A stretch of DNA of 64,000 nt from Entonaema liquescens (GCA_902805475.1 CADCSX010000010.1:1416001-1480000), one strand, 5' to 3'; shown: positions 34,482 to 44,570, numbered from the stretch's first letter. Notes: a model not told the origin generated them from the sequence alone. Translations and numbers: made by a program.

Positions 34482-35504
34482 TTAAGGAAGAGTGATATAG
34501 GTTTGGGTTCCTGACTGAGCTGTTCGCTGCAAACGAACTTCCGAGGTGGCATTGGCTTCGCTGGCTGGGAGCCGCAGATCTGAAAAATTACGACGCATAT
34601 TCCTTCTATTTCCGAAGAGATAGGCTTGCAATGAACGTCCAGAAGAACGTCCACTCGAGGCTGAGGGATTATCCAGACCCGACGTTTCGATGTCTAAGGC
34701 GTATCTAAGGATTGAATGGAGGAAATCTGGAATTTCCTGCCAACGACCAGCTCGTGCTGCACTCAGCATACCCGCCGGGAAGAGTGCCTGCGGGGTAAGA
34801 GCTACGTTGGATTCCTGCGTGGTCTGCTCCGCGAGGAAGGGAAATTCACCGGCCTCGATTGCATTCTTCAGCCACTGTTCCCACTCCTCGTCTAGGGGTA
34901 ATGAGGTGTCGCCGGCTTCATGCCGTGCTGCTCTTTCGCGGAGTTGTTCATTCAGAGGGACTCCGACACTCGTCAGCTCTCCTTCGCTCTCGTCTTCGTC
35001 GTCATCATCTTCTTCTTCCTCCTGCTCGCCGTCCATGTCCTCATCTTGCGTCGATGTGGCCCGCGGTAAGGTTTCAGTCTGCGTTGCGCGAGCTGTTTGT
35101 GGCCTATCTTCAGGCTCAACCCACTCGGCAATGTCGTCGAATGCAGTATCTTGAATGACGATCCCGGAATCCCGTTCGAAGCGTTCTTTGGCCCACTTCG
35201 TACCTTCCCATTTCGTCAAGTTTGCGATTTCGGAATCGGTTAGGCGCAGGGCGTCAAAGGCCCGAAAGAGGCGACGATGCCACTGCCAGCGGCTAAGTCG
35301 TATGCGGTGGATACGATGAGTATAATCTAGACCGGGGTATTTGGCTTCTTGAGTGTCAAGATGTCCATAGAAAGAATGAACTTCCTGGCGGACCTCCGGG
35401 ATAAGGTTGCGGTGAAGGAGGGTATGGAAATTCTGTGGATCGCTGGTTCGGGGTTTTTGGAACATGAACTCGTAAACGAGTTGGTCGACTGGGCGGCCCT
35501 TCAT
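34482..35504 (-). CDS. Conserved-looking hypothetical protein with acidic middle (340 aa)
   Basis: I do not recognise a named family. The frame starts at the ATG at 35504 (MKGRPVDQLVYEFMF), which has an AAC at -3 to -1; an in-frame TGA lies just before the open stretch upstream. The first 150 residues look folded and helical (LLHRNLIPEVRQEVHSFYGHL, YTHRIHRIRLSRWQWHRRLF, KWEGTKWAKERFERDSG). A strongly acidic run follows (GEQEEEEDDDDEDESEGE). Then comes a second helical block (LDEEWEQWLKNAIEAGEFPF, WQEIPDFLHSILRYALDIE). The tail is Ser/Arg-rich. No signal peptide or membrane helix is seen. The ordered, Trp-rich character argues for a real gene; function is unknown. Confidence 0.75.
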   Translation of the reverse strand: MKGRPVDQLVYEFMFQKPRTSDPQNFHTLLHRNLIPEVRQEVHSFYGHLDTQEAKYPGLDYTHRIHRIRLSRWQWHRRLFRAFDALRLTDSEIANLTKWEGTKWAKERFERDSGIVIQDTAFDDIAEWVEPEDRPQTARATQTETLPRATSTQDEDMDGEQEEEEDDDDEDESEGELTSVGVPLNEQLRERAARHEAGDTSLPLDEEWEQWLKNAIEAGEFPFLAEQTTQESNVALTPQALFPAGMLSAARAGRWQEIPDFLHSILRYALDIETSGLDNPSASSGRSSGRSLQAYLFGNRRNMRRNFSDLRLPASEANATSEVRLQRTAQSGTQTYITLP

Positions 35505-35954
35505 GTTGGCGGGATTGAACTGGGATGTCGGGAAGAGAGAGATTCGGAATGAGTTGGCTTGCTCGTTAAAATTTACTTGTCAGGTAGTAATGCCGAAGGC
35601 AAGGTGTCGGATAGAATGTGGTCGAACGGAATAGATCAAAGCTTAAGAGGTTGGAGGTTCCAACCCAACTGCTACCGACTTTGACTCCGATCCTACTAAG
35701 AGTAAGTTTCTTGACGGAAAACCGCGGGGAAAGACGGGGGAATATTGGTGATTTGATGCGTCGCTTAAGGAAATCGTTGTAACGTACGTAGGTAGAGAAT
35801 AAAAAGACTCAGGTAAGTCAGTTAGGCGAATAGTTGTTGTGGATGTGTATGAGTGAGAGATGGTGTGGTGTGGAGAGGGCGAGAGACTTTAGAAACGAGA
35901 AACCCAAGTCGAGTGGGAAGAACGAGGGGGGGGGAACTTGTGTCCCAGAGGATA

Positions 35955-35974
35955 TAGAGAGAGAGAGAGAGAGA
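35955..35974. repeat. (GA)n microsatellite
   Basis: About ten GA dinucleotides in a purine-rich stretch, shortly after a run of nine G at about 35926-35934. Confidence 0.85.
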
Positions 35975-36228
35975 ATAGTCAACTCAAGTCTACGCCACCA
36001 AAGGGCCGAAGGGCTGAGGTGAGGGAGCGTAAATAATTGGTAAGGCTTTGAATTTGTATAATGTCAGATGTTGAAACGCTGAGGTAGTAGATGAATAAAG
36101 GTTTCCGAAGTTAGCTTCTGGGGAGAGAGAAAAAAGGTGTCCAAGGTGGCTGTCTGGTGGCTGTTCCCGAGTTACGAATCTGCGATTGTTACGGGAGTAG
36201 GGATATTTGCATGTGTCGCAGGGTATCG

Positions 36229-36368
36229 CAGGTCTTTGCAGGTCTTGCAGGTATTACAAGGTACTAGTTTGGGTGAAGATGGGTGGGTGTGTAAGCCGGT
36301 AGGTGCATTAGGTGCTGTAGGTGCTGTAGGTGCTATACATAGAGCAGGTAGGCAGGTAGGCAGGTAGG
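36229..36368. repeat. Cluster of GCAGGT/GGTGCTGTA/GGTAGGCA arrays
   Basis: Three neighbouring arrays share a GGT core: GCAGGTCTT-like units (36229-36256), a 9-bp GGTGCTGTA unit in about four copies (36302-36335) and an 8-bp GCAGGTAG unit in three copies (36344-36368). Confidence 0.8.
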
Positions 36369-38050
36369 ATGGACACTGGGATTGGGGATGAGCTGGGATG
36401 GGTGTGGGAGGTAAATAGGAAGGCATACGATAGCCGAGTCCTAATTAGGATTTGGCACTAGTACCTTATCCAGCAAGGGTATCTACCGTGCTAATGTAAA
36501 ACGAGACCACACAGGTTTCCAAGGAAAAATAAAAAAACGAAAGCAACCAATCAGATCTTGATCAGTACATGCGTTGTTGCAAGGGCCTGCCGGTCCAGAA
36601 GGGCGATGTTTACAGGGATTCTCCATTGGCCCAGGTGTTGCCTTTTCATTGAAAGTACCTAATATCTACCCACTATTCTATGTCTATCATTATACTATTA
36701 TTCTACTATCAATATTGTATCAGATACGGTAAATACATGTATATATTAATATGTAAACGGCTAAGTTCTATATTTCATGTCTATTCATTCATTCATCCAT
36801 CATCATCATCATACGAGGAGTCTCATTCCGTCTAAAGCTCAAGTTGTTGCAAAGTCACTGTTTGGACTTATAGCGTTAAAGCGTCTTACAAAAGCCAGGT
36901 GATTTACGCTACGCCCACGCTACAGATATAGGTACCTATGCACTACCCAGGTTAGGTACCTATACGATACCTAGGTATACACATATACATGTACGTAAGC
37001 ATCACCAGCAGGTAGAAACACCTAAGCAGCGCCTCATCTCGCCTCACCTGGCTTTTCCTACATAAACCCTATCATTTTCACGAACTTGCTTACTTCGGCC
37101 GAGAGACATCGGGGGAGAAGACTTTGAGCCGCAAAACTCCCACTACCCATAACAGAGAAAGCTTACGTCTACTGAACGATGGTATCCAACAAAATACGCA
37201 TGCGATAATTCCTTCGTGCCGTACCGCCTGAACCTGAACCTGAGATGAACCAAGAGGATGTTGCATGCCTAGGTAGATACATTGCATAAATTACTTTATA
37301 TACATAAGGTAACATGTTGCATATTATGGTACCACAATCTCCTACCCGATGTGACGGACCCTGAATTTTCGTTCCCCGCGCCCGCGCTCCGATCGACCCC
37401 TCCGTCTATCGCGTGTCTACATCCATAAGTCCGAAGTACTACCTTTTTAAGCTTCCAGATTAATAAAAGCTCCTCTCCATTGCTACATTAGTTATATAGT
37501 AAGCCCCAGGCGCCCGACGGTCCTTATCTCTAAACGCCGACGCATTGTTTTTTTTTTCTATTTTATAACGGCATTCAATCGGCGAGAGTTACAAAAATCA
37601 GGTGAGCACAAATTTGAGTCTTGAACAACTGTTACGGTGCCGAATGTAGGTACCCGTAGACAGGGAGGCTTGACGGAAGGAGTCATTGATTAGGTACTGA
37701 TTACTGTGCACAAGCCCGAAGTATGAAATCCAACTAGCACGTGCTATGTTTTCTTGAAACAGCGCCTATTTATTAGAATTAGAATGCTCTCGAAGAATGG
37801 GAAGGAAGCTACCCTACCTAGTACCTATGTCAGCACATGCTCTATTCCTACCTATAGACCTCATTCCTTCCTTTCCGAGTTGTGAGTTAATAAGCTGCAC
37901 GTAGGTACATGTATGTCATCATCATACCATTACGCTTTATAGGTACCTAATCTCAAGTATTCGTAACCTTCAATGTTCCAATGTCTTTTGACCTAAGAAA
38001 AATACCCGATTCCTTCCATTATTCTACACGCGTATTATCCCACCCAAACT

Positions 38051-38077
38051 CAGACCCAGACCCAGACCCAGACCCAG
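38051..38077. repeat. Hexamer array (CAGACC)
   Basis: Four and a half copies of CAGACC in gene-free DNA just downstream of the orphan gene at 38190-39332. Confidence 0.9.
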
Positions 38078-38189
38078 GCACCGCCTCATATCCTCTCATC
38101 ATAATCCTTATAATACTATTATCCAACTTCAGCCAACCTTTGTTTAGTTTCGTAATAGCATAACTACCTAGCCACATCGGATCGTCCAA

Positions 38190-39332
38190 CTACCTAGATT
38201 CTTCACGTATTGCTCCACGAATGGCGCTTCTCACTCTATTGCTAGCAGCTTCAGTTCTTGACCGGCTCCAAACGGATGCTTCGGGGCGAAGGGCCGAGAT
38301 CCACTTCGCATCAAATGCGCTGAGCGCCTTTCCGAGGTCTTTCCACACCCATATATGGACCTCGATCTTGTCCTCAACTAGGTTTATATCCACGCAAGTA
38401 TCTGTGCAACAGGACTGACAGTTAAAACTATGGCAGTCAGGTCCATATAGGCTTTGCCACTTGGTCCATTTCCTGGCGGTAATTCCTAAAGGGTCGCGCC
38501 ACTTTGTTACATATGACATGCCCGCTTTTATAAGTCCTCGCCTCTCTCGGAACTCATAATGTTGAAAGCGGTGCTGGTAGTGTGGACAAGTCGTGAATGT
38601 CCAATCTTTTGAAGAGTACCCTAGTATAGCTAACTCGCGTCCGAATAGAGACATCCATTTTGTCGGTTCAATGGTAAATCGAATCACTTGCTGAACATAA
38701 AAGGAGTCTTTATGCCAGTAAGGGTGGGCCCAATACTTGAAGTCCGGCCGCGCGTTCCCGTCTCCTGCCACGGTTCCGTGGCATGCCAAGGCATGGATTC
38801 TCGCTCTTTGCGTCTTCAGTGACGGCGCTGTTTGAACCCAGTGGATATGGTAGTATGCCAAAGCATAGCGGATGGAACGATGGATCGGATCAAGCGGATC
38901 GACAGTAGAGTGGTCCTGGTACAATGAAGTCCATATTTGGTCGTCGTTTTGGTTTATATCGTATTCCAGTATATCTTTCTGGGGTGACTTGGTAAGTCGT
39001 AGGGTAAATCTCCGAGTCCTATCAGATGGTATACGTTGATTATACGCGGTTGGTAGTCTGCGTGGGTTGTGTCGAGAGCATCCCTCGGTAGGGCCAAAGA
39101 CGCAAGGAAAATTGCCTGGCCACCCCCGACAGCTCTCAAACTCGAAGGGCAAATCTATATAACTTATGGATGAAGTCTTCTCGCCATTGCCGTCCTCATA
39201 TATACTCTCGGGTCCAATCGCATCATACTGTTTCCTGGTGCGTAAAGACTTCAAAGTCTCTACGAGATTATCCCATGTTTGAGCCATCTTGGATGAATCT
39301 GTTGGCACGGCGTTTGTTTGCTTTAACAGCAT
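38190..39332 (-). CDS. Orphan hypothetical protein (380 aa) with Cys-rich C-terminal motif
   Basis: I do not recognise this protein. It is one long exon from an ATG at 39332 (MLLKQTNAVPTDSSKMAQTW); a second Met 15 residues later is an alternative start. The body is rich in Trp, Tyr, His and Arg: IRYALAYYHIHWVQTAPSL, FKYWAHPYWHKDSFYVQQVI, KWRDPLGITARKWTKWQSLY. A cysteine cluster near residue 305-320 (CHSFNCQSCCTDTCVDI) may bind metal or form disulphides. There is no signal peptide or membrane helix. It sits alone in gene-poor DNA. Composition and length support a real gene; a lineage-specific or accessory role is only inference. Confidence 0.65.
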   Translation of the reverse strand: MLLKQTNAVPTDSSKMAQTWDNLVETLKSLRTRKQYDAIGPESIYEDGNGEKTSSISYIDLPFEFESCRGWPGNFPCVFGPTEGCSRHNPRRLPTAYNQRIPSDRTRRFTLRLTKSPQKDILEYDINQNDDQIWTSLYQDHSTVDPLDPIHRSIRYALAYYHIHWVQTAPSLKTQRARIHALACHGTVAGDGNARPDFKYWAHPYWHKDSFYVQQVIRFTIEPTKWMSLFGRELAILGYSSKDWTFTTCPHYQHRFQHYEFRERRGLIKAGMSYVTKWRDPLGITARKWTKWQSLYGPDCHSFNCQSCCTDTCVDINLVEDKIEVHIWVWKDLGKALSAFDAKWISALRPEASVWSRSRTEAASNRVRSAIRGAIREESR

Positions 39333-41023
39333 GAATTAGTTGCGTGGGGTCCAGATGGCGGGCTAATGCAGTCAGCTATAGCCGTTTATGTGGTTCTTGA
39401 GTGGGAGAACGATCCGCGAAAGGAAACTACGGGAACATCTTAAAGGGTGTAGTAGATATATCACCCTAGAGGGTGGTCAGATACCTTAAAGCTTCAACAT
39501 TTGCGTCAAAGCTCCCACATCTACGCTTGGTCCCAACTTTATATTCCCCGTAGCCCAGATATTCCGCTCTCGAGCTAACGGAGCACTTCTTAAAACACCA
39601 TACTAGACCATCGAAGGCCCTCAACTTCGGGCAACTTCGACAGGACCAAATACTGAACTCATGCTATCAATATATAAGCTTACTTTCTAGCCCTTGTATG
39701 TTATTTATGGTGATTTGACCCTCCCGCTTCAAGTGCCGGTTGGGCATCTTTGTCCTACCCCTAGGAATTGGCGGATATCATTACACATCCAAACTCTAAA
39801 CTTATATTAGGATATCCGTCTATAGTTGTAGTGTAAGACGGTAAGACATGAAGAAAACTATACTGAATCTCTCAAACTTCAACGGAAAAGCGGGCTCGGC
39901 TTCTTCGGGTTAACCATTGCTCCCCACGAAACCTTGTAGGGGTAGTTTAAGCATTCACCCTCTCGCCAAAGTTAGAACTACTTGATGGTGAAGAAACAGA
40001 AGTGTCCTCAGCTAACCTCAGCTAATGATATTTGGCCCCCTCAAGTGAGAACAGCTAGATTAGTCAACTCGCAAGTTTCCACGTTGTTATAGTTATAGGA
40101 CATCAATAGCTTGAGATGAGATAAACTTCATTATCTTTGCCATTATGCGTACAACTTCAAATGTAAATATAGGCCTTATGTCTTTACTCTTATTCATCTA
40201 TCAATGTAATCGTATCCAACTCTCGTCTATTCCTACGCTTGCCACCTTGTCGGTAGCCTTGACACGGAAAGTTGGCCAACGTCGACGATAGTAAATATCG
40301 CCATACATAGTAACGGACCTAGAAAGGCGCAGAAGCTCAGCTTGTTATTCTTTCTAAAATTTAGAATAAATCTAGAGCTTTGCTCATTACTAGAATCTCA
40401 TCCATAAATGAAGACTACCTGAGCTATAACTGGCCGCTCCCCCCGTATATCCGGATCGTGTCGAATACACCATATATACGTCGTACCGGGACTCTTACAT
40501 AAGCTATCATATGTAGGCAGCCGTGACGGTCCGAGATGGTAATTTTAGTAGTATGAAGTTTGGCTTTACCGAGGTGGTAATGATGGATTTATTTACACCC
40601 GAGGGCCATGAACTATTGATAAGTTACAGCGACACAACTATGATGCGTAAGACGTACAAGCCATTTCCTTCAAGAGAGCTGGACGAAAACGATTCCGATG
40701 AGATAGACGTTAAACATGTCTATTATATTACTTAGTATATATCTCCTGCTTAGGGATCGTCAGCCAGTCTATCATCCCGACCTCCATTTCCCGTACAGCT
40801 GTATAACAGAAGCTTTTCAACATCACTCAGAAATACCTAGGCAGGGATGAATAATATACGTACCGACTTATAAACATTTCACCCTTATAATATTTATTCA
40901 GTGAATAGCTTAAAATCTTTACTACTGTGTACACATCCGTCGCCCACCAGGGTATCGCCCAGTCAGACTCCACGCACAAGCAAATATCAACAGACCTAAC
41001 GAGCAAAATTTTCACTAGAAGCC
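39333..41023. other. Gene-poor region upstream of the tRNA
   Basis: AT-rich DNA with no secure gene. A 60-codon frame from an ATG at 40552 to 40738 is somewhat protein-like (TPEGHELLISYSDTT, SRELDENDSDEIDV) and might be a fragment of a lost gene, but it has no recognised motif. Nothing else is supported. Confidence 0.45.
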
Positions 41024-41155
41024 GCCCGGTTAGCTCAATCGGTAGAGCGTGAGACTCTTAATCTCAAGGTTGCGGGTAAGTTATTCCTCGCCATCTGGGA
41101 TTATTCGAAATTATATATTAACATCACCTTCAAGGTTCGACCCCCGCATCGGGCT
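41024..41155 (+). tRNA. tRNA-Lys (anticodon CTT) split by a GT-AG intron in the T-stem
   Basis: Exons 41024-41075 (52 nt) and 41135-41155 (21 nt) join to a 73-nt tRNA. The acceptor stem GCCCGGT pairs with ATCGGGC (one G-U). The D-stem GCTC pairs with GAGC. The anticodon stem TGAGA pairs with TCTCA around loop CTCTTAA, so the anticodon is CTT. The variable loop is AGGTT, the T-stem GCGGG pairs with CCCGC around TTCGACC, and the discriminator is T. There is no intron at the usual 37/38 site. Instead 59 nt sit inside the 5' strand of the T-stem. The A box (TAGCTCAATCGG) and B box (GGTTCGACCC) are both intact in the unspliced gene. T runs downstream from about 41200 could end Pol III transcription. 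It could be functional or a pseudogene. Confidence 0.85.
41076..41134 (+). other. Spliceosomal-type intron inside the tRNA-Lys gene
   Basis: The 59-nt insert begins GTAAGTTATT, has TATTAACATC as a branch-like site about 15 nt before the end, and ends CTTCAAG. These are the signals seen in protein-gene introns of this window, and the length is in their range. Its exact removal restores the T-stem and loop. Because G residues flank both ends, the junction could slide by one base. Removal in the cell is inferred, not shown. Confidence 0.75.
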
Positions 41156-41199
41156 CAATTCCTGATGCTTCCTAGTATACTGGGATAAGCAACCCTTCG

Positions 41200-41240
41200 T
41201 TTTTTCTCTTTTTTTCTTTTTTCTTTTTTTCTTTTTTTCT
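41200..41240 (+). terminator. T-rich run, likely Pol III terminator
   Basis: Several runs of six to eight T separated by single C lie about 45 nt after the tRNA. Runs of this length normally stop RNA polymerase III. Confidence 0.5.
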
Positions 41241-41970
41241 CCTAAAGAGAGCAACAGGAAATTATATTTCTAAATTGAGTAGTGTATTTTTGTTTTCCTT
41301 CTCTCACTCCCCCCTTCAGTTAGTCTATGGAATTATATAGCCTCGTACCCTTGTATGCCGTACACCTCGTACTAAATCTACCTACTTCAGTCTTACAAGT
41401 TCACAAGCGTACATGCCATATCGAATTAGTCAAATTTATATAAGAGGAAGTAGTCTAGTATAATTTCATTATACGTGAATGGCTTTCTCTGGAGTCAGCT
41501 GGAAGAACGCAAATAGCTCGTAAATAATATTTTTTTTTTTAGCACCGAACTCGTACCTTACATACCACTCAGCAGCTAAAAAGGAAGAGAAAAAAAGATT
41601 ATGCGGCCAGTTAGAAACCCACTTTATTAGGTTTACTTCAAGACCATAGTTACATAAAGTTTGAATACCCAAGGTACGTACTAGGCTGGAGAGCCTCACA
41701 GCTATCCCGTTAGGGCAATTCTTCGAGATTTCTAATCCTGGACAGGCGAGGGACCCCATCCCATTGGAAGATGATATGCAGCTAAACGAGAAAACCGGTA
41801 CTTTGGGGCTTGCGGGTTTACATATAAGATTTTTAAGTTTAGGGGTCCAAGCCAAAGTTCCGGCAAATTAAAAACTTGCAACAAACCACCACTGGCTTTT
41901 GGCACCGGAACCCTTTTCAAAAACCTCCAATTCCATATCGGCCCTTCAATTACGGCACCATAACGCAACC
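41241..41970. other. Intergenic region between the tRNA and SYM1
   Basis: No supported gene. Minus-strand frames of 102-128 codons overlap the SYM1 first exon or begin at non-ATG codons, and they have no motif. The last part should hold the SYM1 promoter. Confidence 0.5.
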
Positions 41971-42956
41971 ATGCTTCGCTGGTACGTAGGACGAATGTCA
42001 CCCCGACATAGATTAACGATGAGCCCGGTAAATGTTTCATGTCGAATAGAATAAATGCTGATCCGGAACGTCTCAGGTATCAAAGAAAGCTTGCTTCCCG
42101 GCCGCTGTTGACGCAAAGCGTCACCACCGCTGTGCTATTCGCCGTCGGCGATATCACAGCGCAGCAGGCCGTTGAGAAGAAGGGTCTTGACAAGCACGAG
42201 ATTGCTCGGACCGGGCGCATGTTTCTCTACGGTGGTGGTAGGTTTTTTCTTCTTCTTGCTACACTCTTAATACTTCGAATACTTCTTCCCCCGTCTTTCT
42301 CCAAGATACAAGAAAATTTCTCAAATGCTGATATCACATATCGCACTTCACACCCAAAGCTTGCTTTGCTATTTATCAACGCATCTCTTTACCCCACATT
42401 ACCCCCAACTGACCGCTTCCCAATTCCCTCACATGCCCCTTTTTAAACCCTCTCCCCTTTTCCCCACAACGGCCATATTTCCGCAGCAAGGAAGAAGAAA
42501 AAAAGGACACACTAGCGAAGAAATGTCAAAAGCTTAAAATTGAAATTAAAACATAATAAAAAAATAAAAACAGAATGAAAATTAAACTTGGACGCTAACC
42601 TCCCTCTAGCTGTCTTCGGCCCCGCAGCTACGACCTGGTACGGCATCCTGCAGCGGTCGATCCAGCTGCGCAACAAGAAGGCGGAGATGGTCGCGCGCGT
42701 CGCCGCCGACCAGCTGCTGTTCGCGCCGACCTTCATCGGAGTGTTCCTGTCGAGCATGGCCGTCATGGAGGGCGGATCTCCTAAGGAGAAGCTCGCTAAG
42801 AGCTACGCGCCTGCCCTCCAGACCAACTATCTCATCTGGCCGTTTGTCCAGATGGCTAACTTCACCTTCGTGCCTCTCGAGCACCGCGTTCTCGTCGTCA
42901 ACCTTGTTAGCATTGGCTGGAACTGCTACCTTAGCATGATTAACAGCCAGAAATGA
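41971..42956 (+). CDS. SYM1: Mitochondrial inner-membrane protein Sym1 (Mpv17/PMP22 family)
   Basis: Sym1/Mpv17 is a mitochondrial inner-membrane protein needed for metabolic homeostasis under heat or ethanol stress in yeast. I join three exons: 41971-41981, 42077-42237 and 42610-42956, giving 172 aa, the usual family length. The first exon is only 11 nt and gives MLRW after splicing over 95 nt (GTACGT donor, CTCAG acceptor). A later ATG at 42039 opens the same frame but lies inside this intron. Intron 2 is 372 nt, long for this genome (GTAGGT donor, CTAAC branch, TCTAG acceptor). Family motifs are WYQRKLASRPLLTQSVTTAV, FAVGDITAQQAVEKKGLDKH, GRMFLYGGAVFGPAATTWYG, LLFAPTFIGVFLSSMAVMEG and WPFVQMANFTFVPLEHRVL, with four predicted membrane segments. 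Confidence 0.93.
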
Positions 42957-43613
42957 ACGAGCTTATGATCGGTTCGTCATTGGCTTTTTCTCGTTTGTTT
43001 GGGGAGGAGCCTTAGACTTGGGGTCATTGGTGGTGATGAGGGATGTAATCATGATGGGGGCATCGTAGGACTAGGTTTAAAGCCGAGGGGTTGTAATATG
43101 TCTCTTGGGATTAAAGGATTCAAAAGGGACCAGGGAAAGAAACTACGGTGATAGACTGGGCGTTTGTGACCGAGCGTTCGTACTGCCGGTCTATAGAGTA
43201 GTCTCTTGCATGTCGTCGTTGATAGACTTCCTTTTCAATCATTTAATCTGCGGCCGGGTTATAGCATAGATTGGGTATTGGCCTAGAGCAAGAGTTTATT
43301 CCCACCTGGCGGGATTTATGTGGGACTGGTTCGAGTTCCGATCGAAGGAAATATTCGAAGGAAATATTCGACGAAAATTGAACTTTGAAGAGATATAAAA
43401 CCAGGTTTTTCCAATATATACTTTGAATGATATAGTAACACGCCACCGGCGCCCTCGGGTCGACCGGATCCAATTCCCCCTCTGCCTACCTTTCCGGGTA
43501 TCCAAGCGATTGTGTTCGTACAGAATTAGCATTACTTCGTGACGTGCGTCGAGATCGTGCGGTAACTTCTCGCCTCTAAGTACCGTAGCCTGACCCAGCT
43601 GTTGAACTGCGGG
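42957..43613. other. Intergenic region between SYM1 and the YPT35-like gene
   Basis: The two genes converge here, so 3' UTRs are expected. A short direct repeat of GAAGGAAATATTC lies near 43344-43370. No coding region is supported. Confidence 0.55.
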
Positions 43614-44570
43614 TCATGAGAAAAGGAACTCCTTCAAGACGGGTGACCCGGAGAACTCTGGATTCAATAGTATACAGCTATCGCTAGGTTAATATTCACC
43701 ATCCCAATAATTATCCGAGAACGGGGCCAGCCTACTTTAAGAAATACTGTAGACCCGCTCGCCGTCTCTCCAAAAACCTCGGCCTGAACTTCGATATCAT
43801 GCTTTTGGGCGGTAACTCCGGCACAGCCGCCTCGAAGTTAGGGAACGTGCGCACCAGGCGCCACCGGAAATCGTCGAACTCTGAATACCGCTTTCGTATG
43901 TTCATGTAGCTGCCCTACGGTCCGAATTCAAAACATTAGCGCACATACACAACACAACATCCCATCCCATCATTTCCTTCCGATATTTTATTCATTCATT
44001 CATTCGTTTATTTAATTTTTTTTGGGGCGTGGGGGAGGGGAAGGGGTGTTATTCTGCCGGAGAACTTACGCTTAACGTCTCGACCCGGATGTTCCAGACG
44101 ACGAATGCGCCGATGTTGGTCGCGCTGCCGTTCACGACGACGTAGTCCGTGATCTCGACGCTCTTGGCCCAGCAGGCGTTTCCGCGGTCGTCGAGGCTGT
44201 TGGTCTCGTTGTCGCGCAGCGTGATGCCGCCTGTAGGCAGGGACTCGACGGATGCGGAGGCCTCTCTCGCGTGATGGTGGTGGTGGTGGTGGTGTGACTG
44301 AGTGTTTATCCAGTACGGCGGGGACGTTACGGGCGAGATAACAGGTGCGTCGTCTTCTTCTTCCGCTTGACGGTCCGGGTCGGTAGTAGATGTCGACCGC
44401 GGCGCATTCGAGGCGTTGGAATCGGTCTCGGCGTCTGTCTCGGTCGCGGGAGGGGAGGGAGGAGGGTCTGGGCGTAGGGTTGCTTGCGACAGGTTCTTGT
44501 GTACGATTCCGGTCGCGGTGCCATTGGCACTCGGAGTTTGGGTCTCTACGATGGACGCCATTCGTCCCAT
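43614..44570 (-). CDS. YPT35: PX-domain protein, Ypt35-like (endosomal/vacuolar)
   Basis: PX proteins bind phosphoinositides, mostly PI3P. Yeast Ypt35 recruits Vps13 to endosomal and vacuolar membranes. I join three exons: 44570-44070, 43914-43736 and 43677-43614, giving 247 aa. Intron 1 (155 nt) has GTAAGT, CTAAT and GTAG; intron 2 (58 nt) has GTAGGC, TTAACC and GATAG. The first 130 residues are disordered, acidic and Pro-rich, with an eight-His run at 93-100. The PX domain starts near residue 137: SVEITDYVVVNGSATNIGAF, then NIRKRYSEFDDFRWRL (the RxYSEF phosphoinositide motif), PELPPKSMISKFRPRFLERR and LLNPEFSGSPVLKEFLFS at the end. The protein is nearly all linker plus PX, as in Ypt35. Closer PX subfamilies cannot be excluded. 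Confidence 0.9.

Larger units (their letters stand above)
35505..38189. other. 2.7-kb gene-free region with tandem repeats
   Basis: The first few hundred bases are the likely promoter and leader of the acidic-protein gene, with (GA)n and a G run. Further on there are several small arrays and dense TACCTA/TAGGTA words (36930-36990, 37640-37960). No coding region is supported; frames near 36137-36426 simply translate the repeats. Confidence 0.5.

Noticed and set aside
40523..40735. 70-codon frame starting at GTG
   Set aside because: It has no ATG at its start; the internal 60-codon version is only mentioned as a possible fragment because no motif supports it.
41469..42040. Two overlapping minus-strand frames (102 and 128 codons) upstream of SYM1
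   Set aside because: They overlap the SYM1 first exon and intron, have no family motif, and the longer one starts at TTG rather than ATG.
42039..42446. Plus-strand frame starting MSNRINADPERL as the SYM1 start
   Set aside because: This ATG lies inside the first intron. The spliced start at 41971 gives the conserved MLRWYQRKLA and a 172-aa product, and the frame's 3' end is intron read-through.
43325..43350. Possible tRNA B box (GGTTCGAGTTCC)
   Set aside because: No cloverleaf can be drawn from the flanking sequence on either strand.
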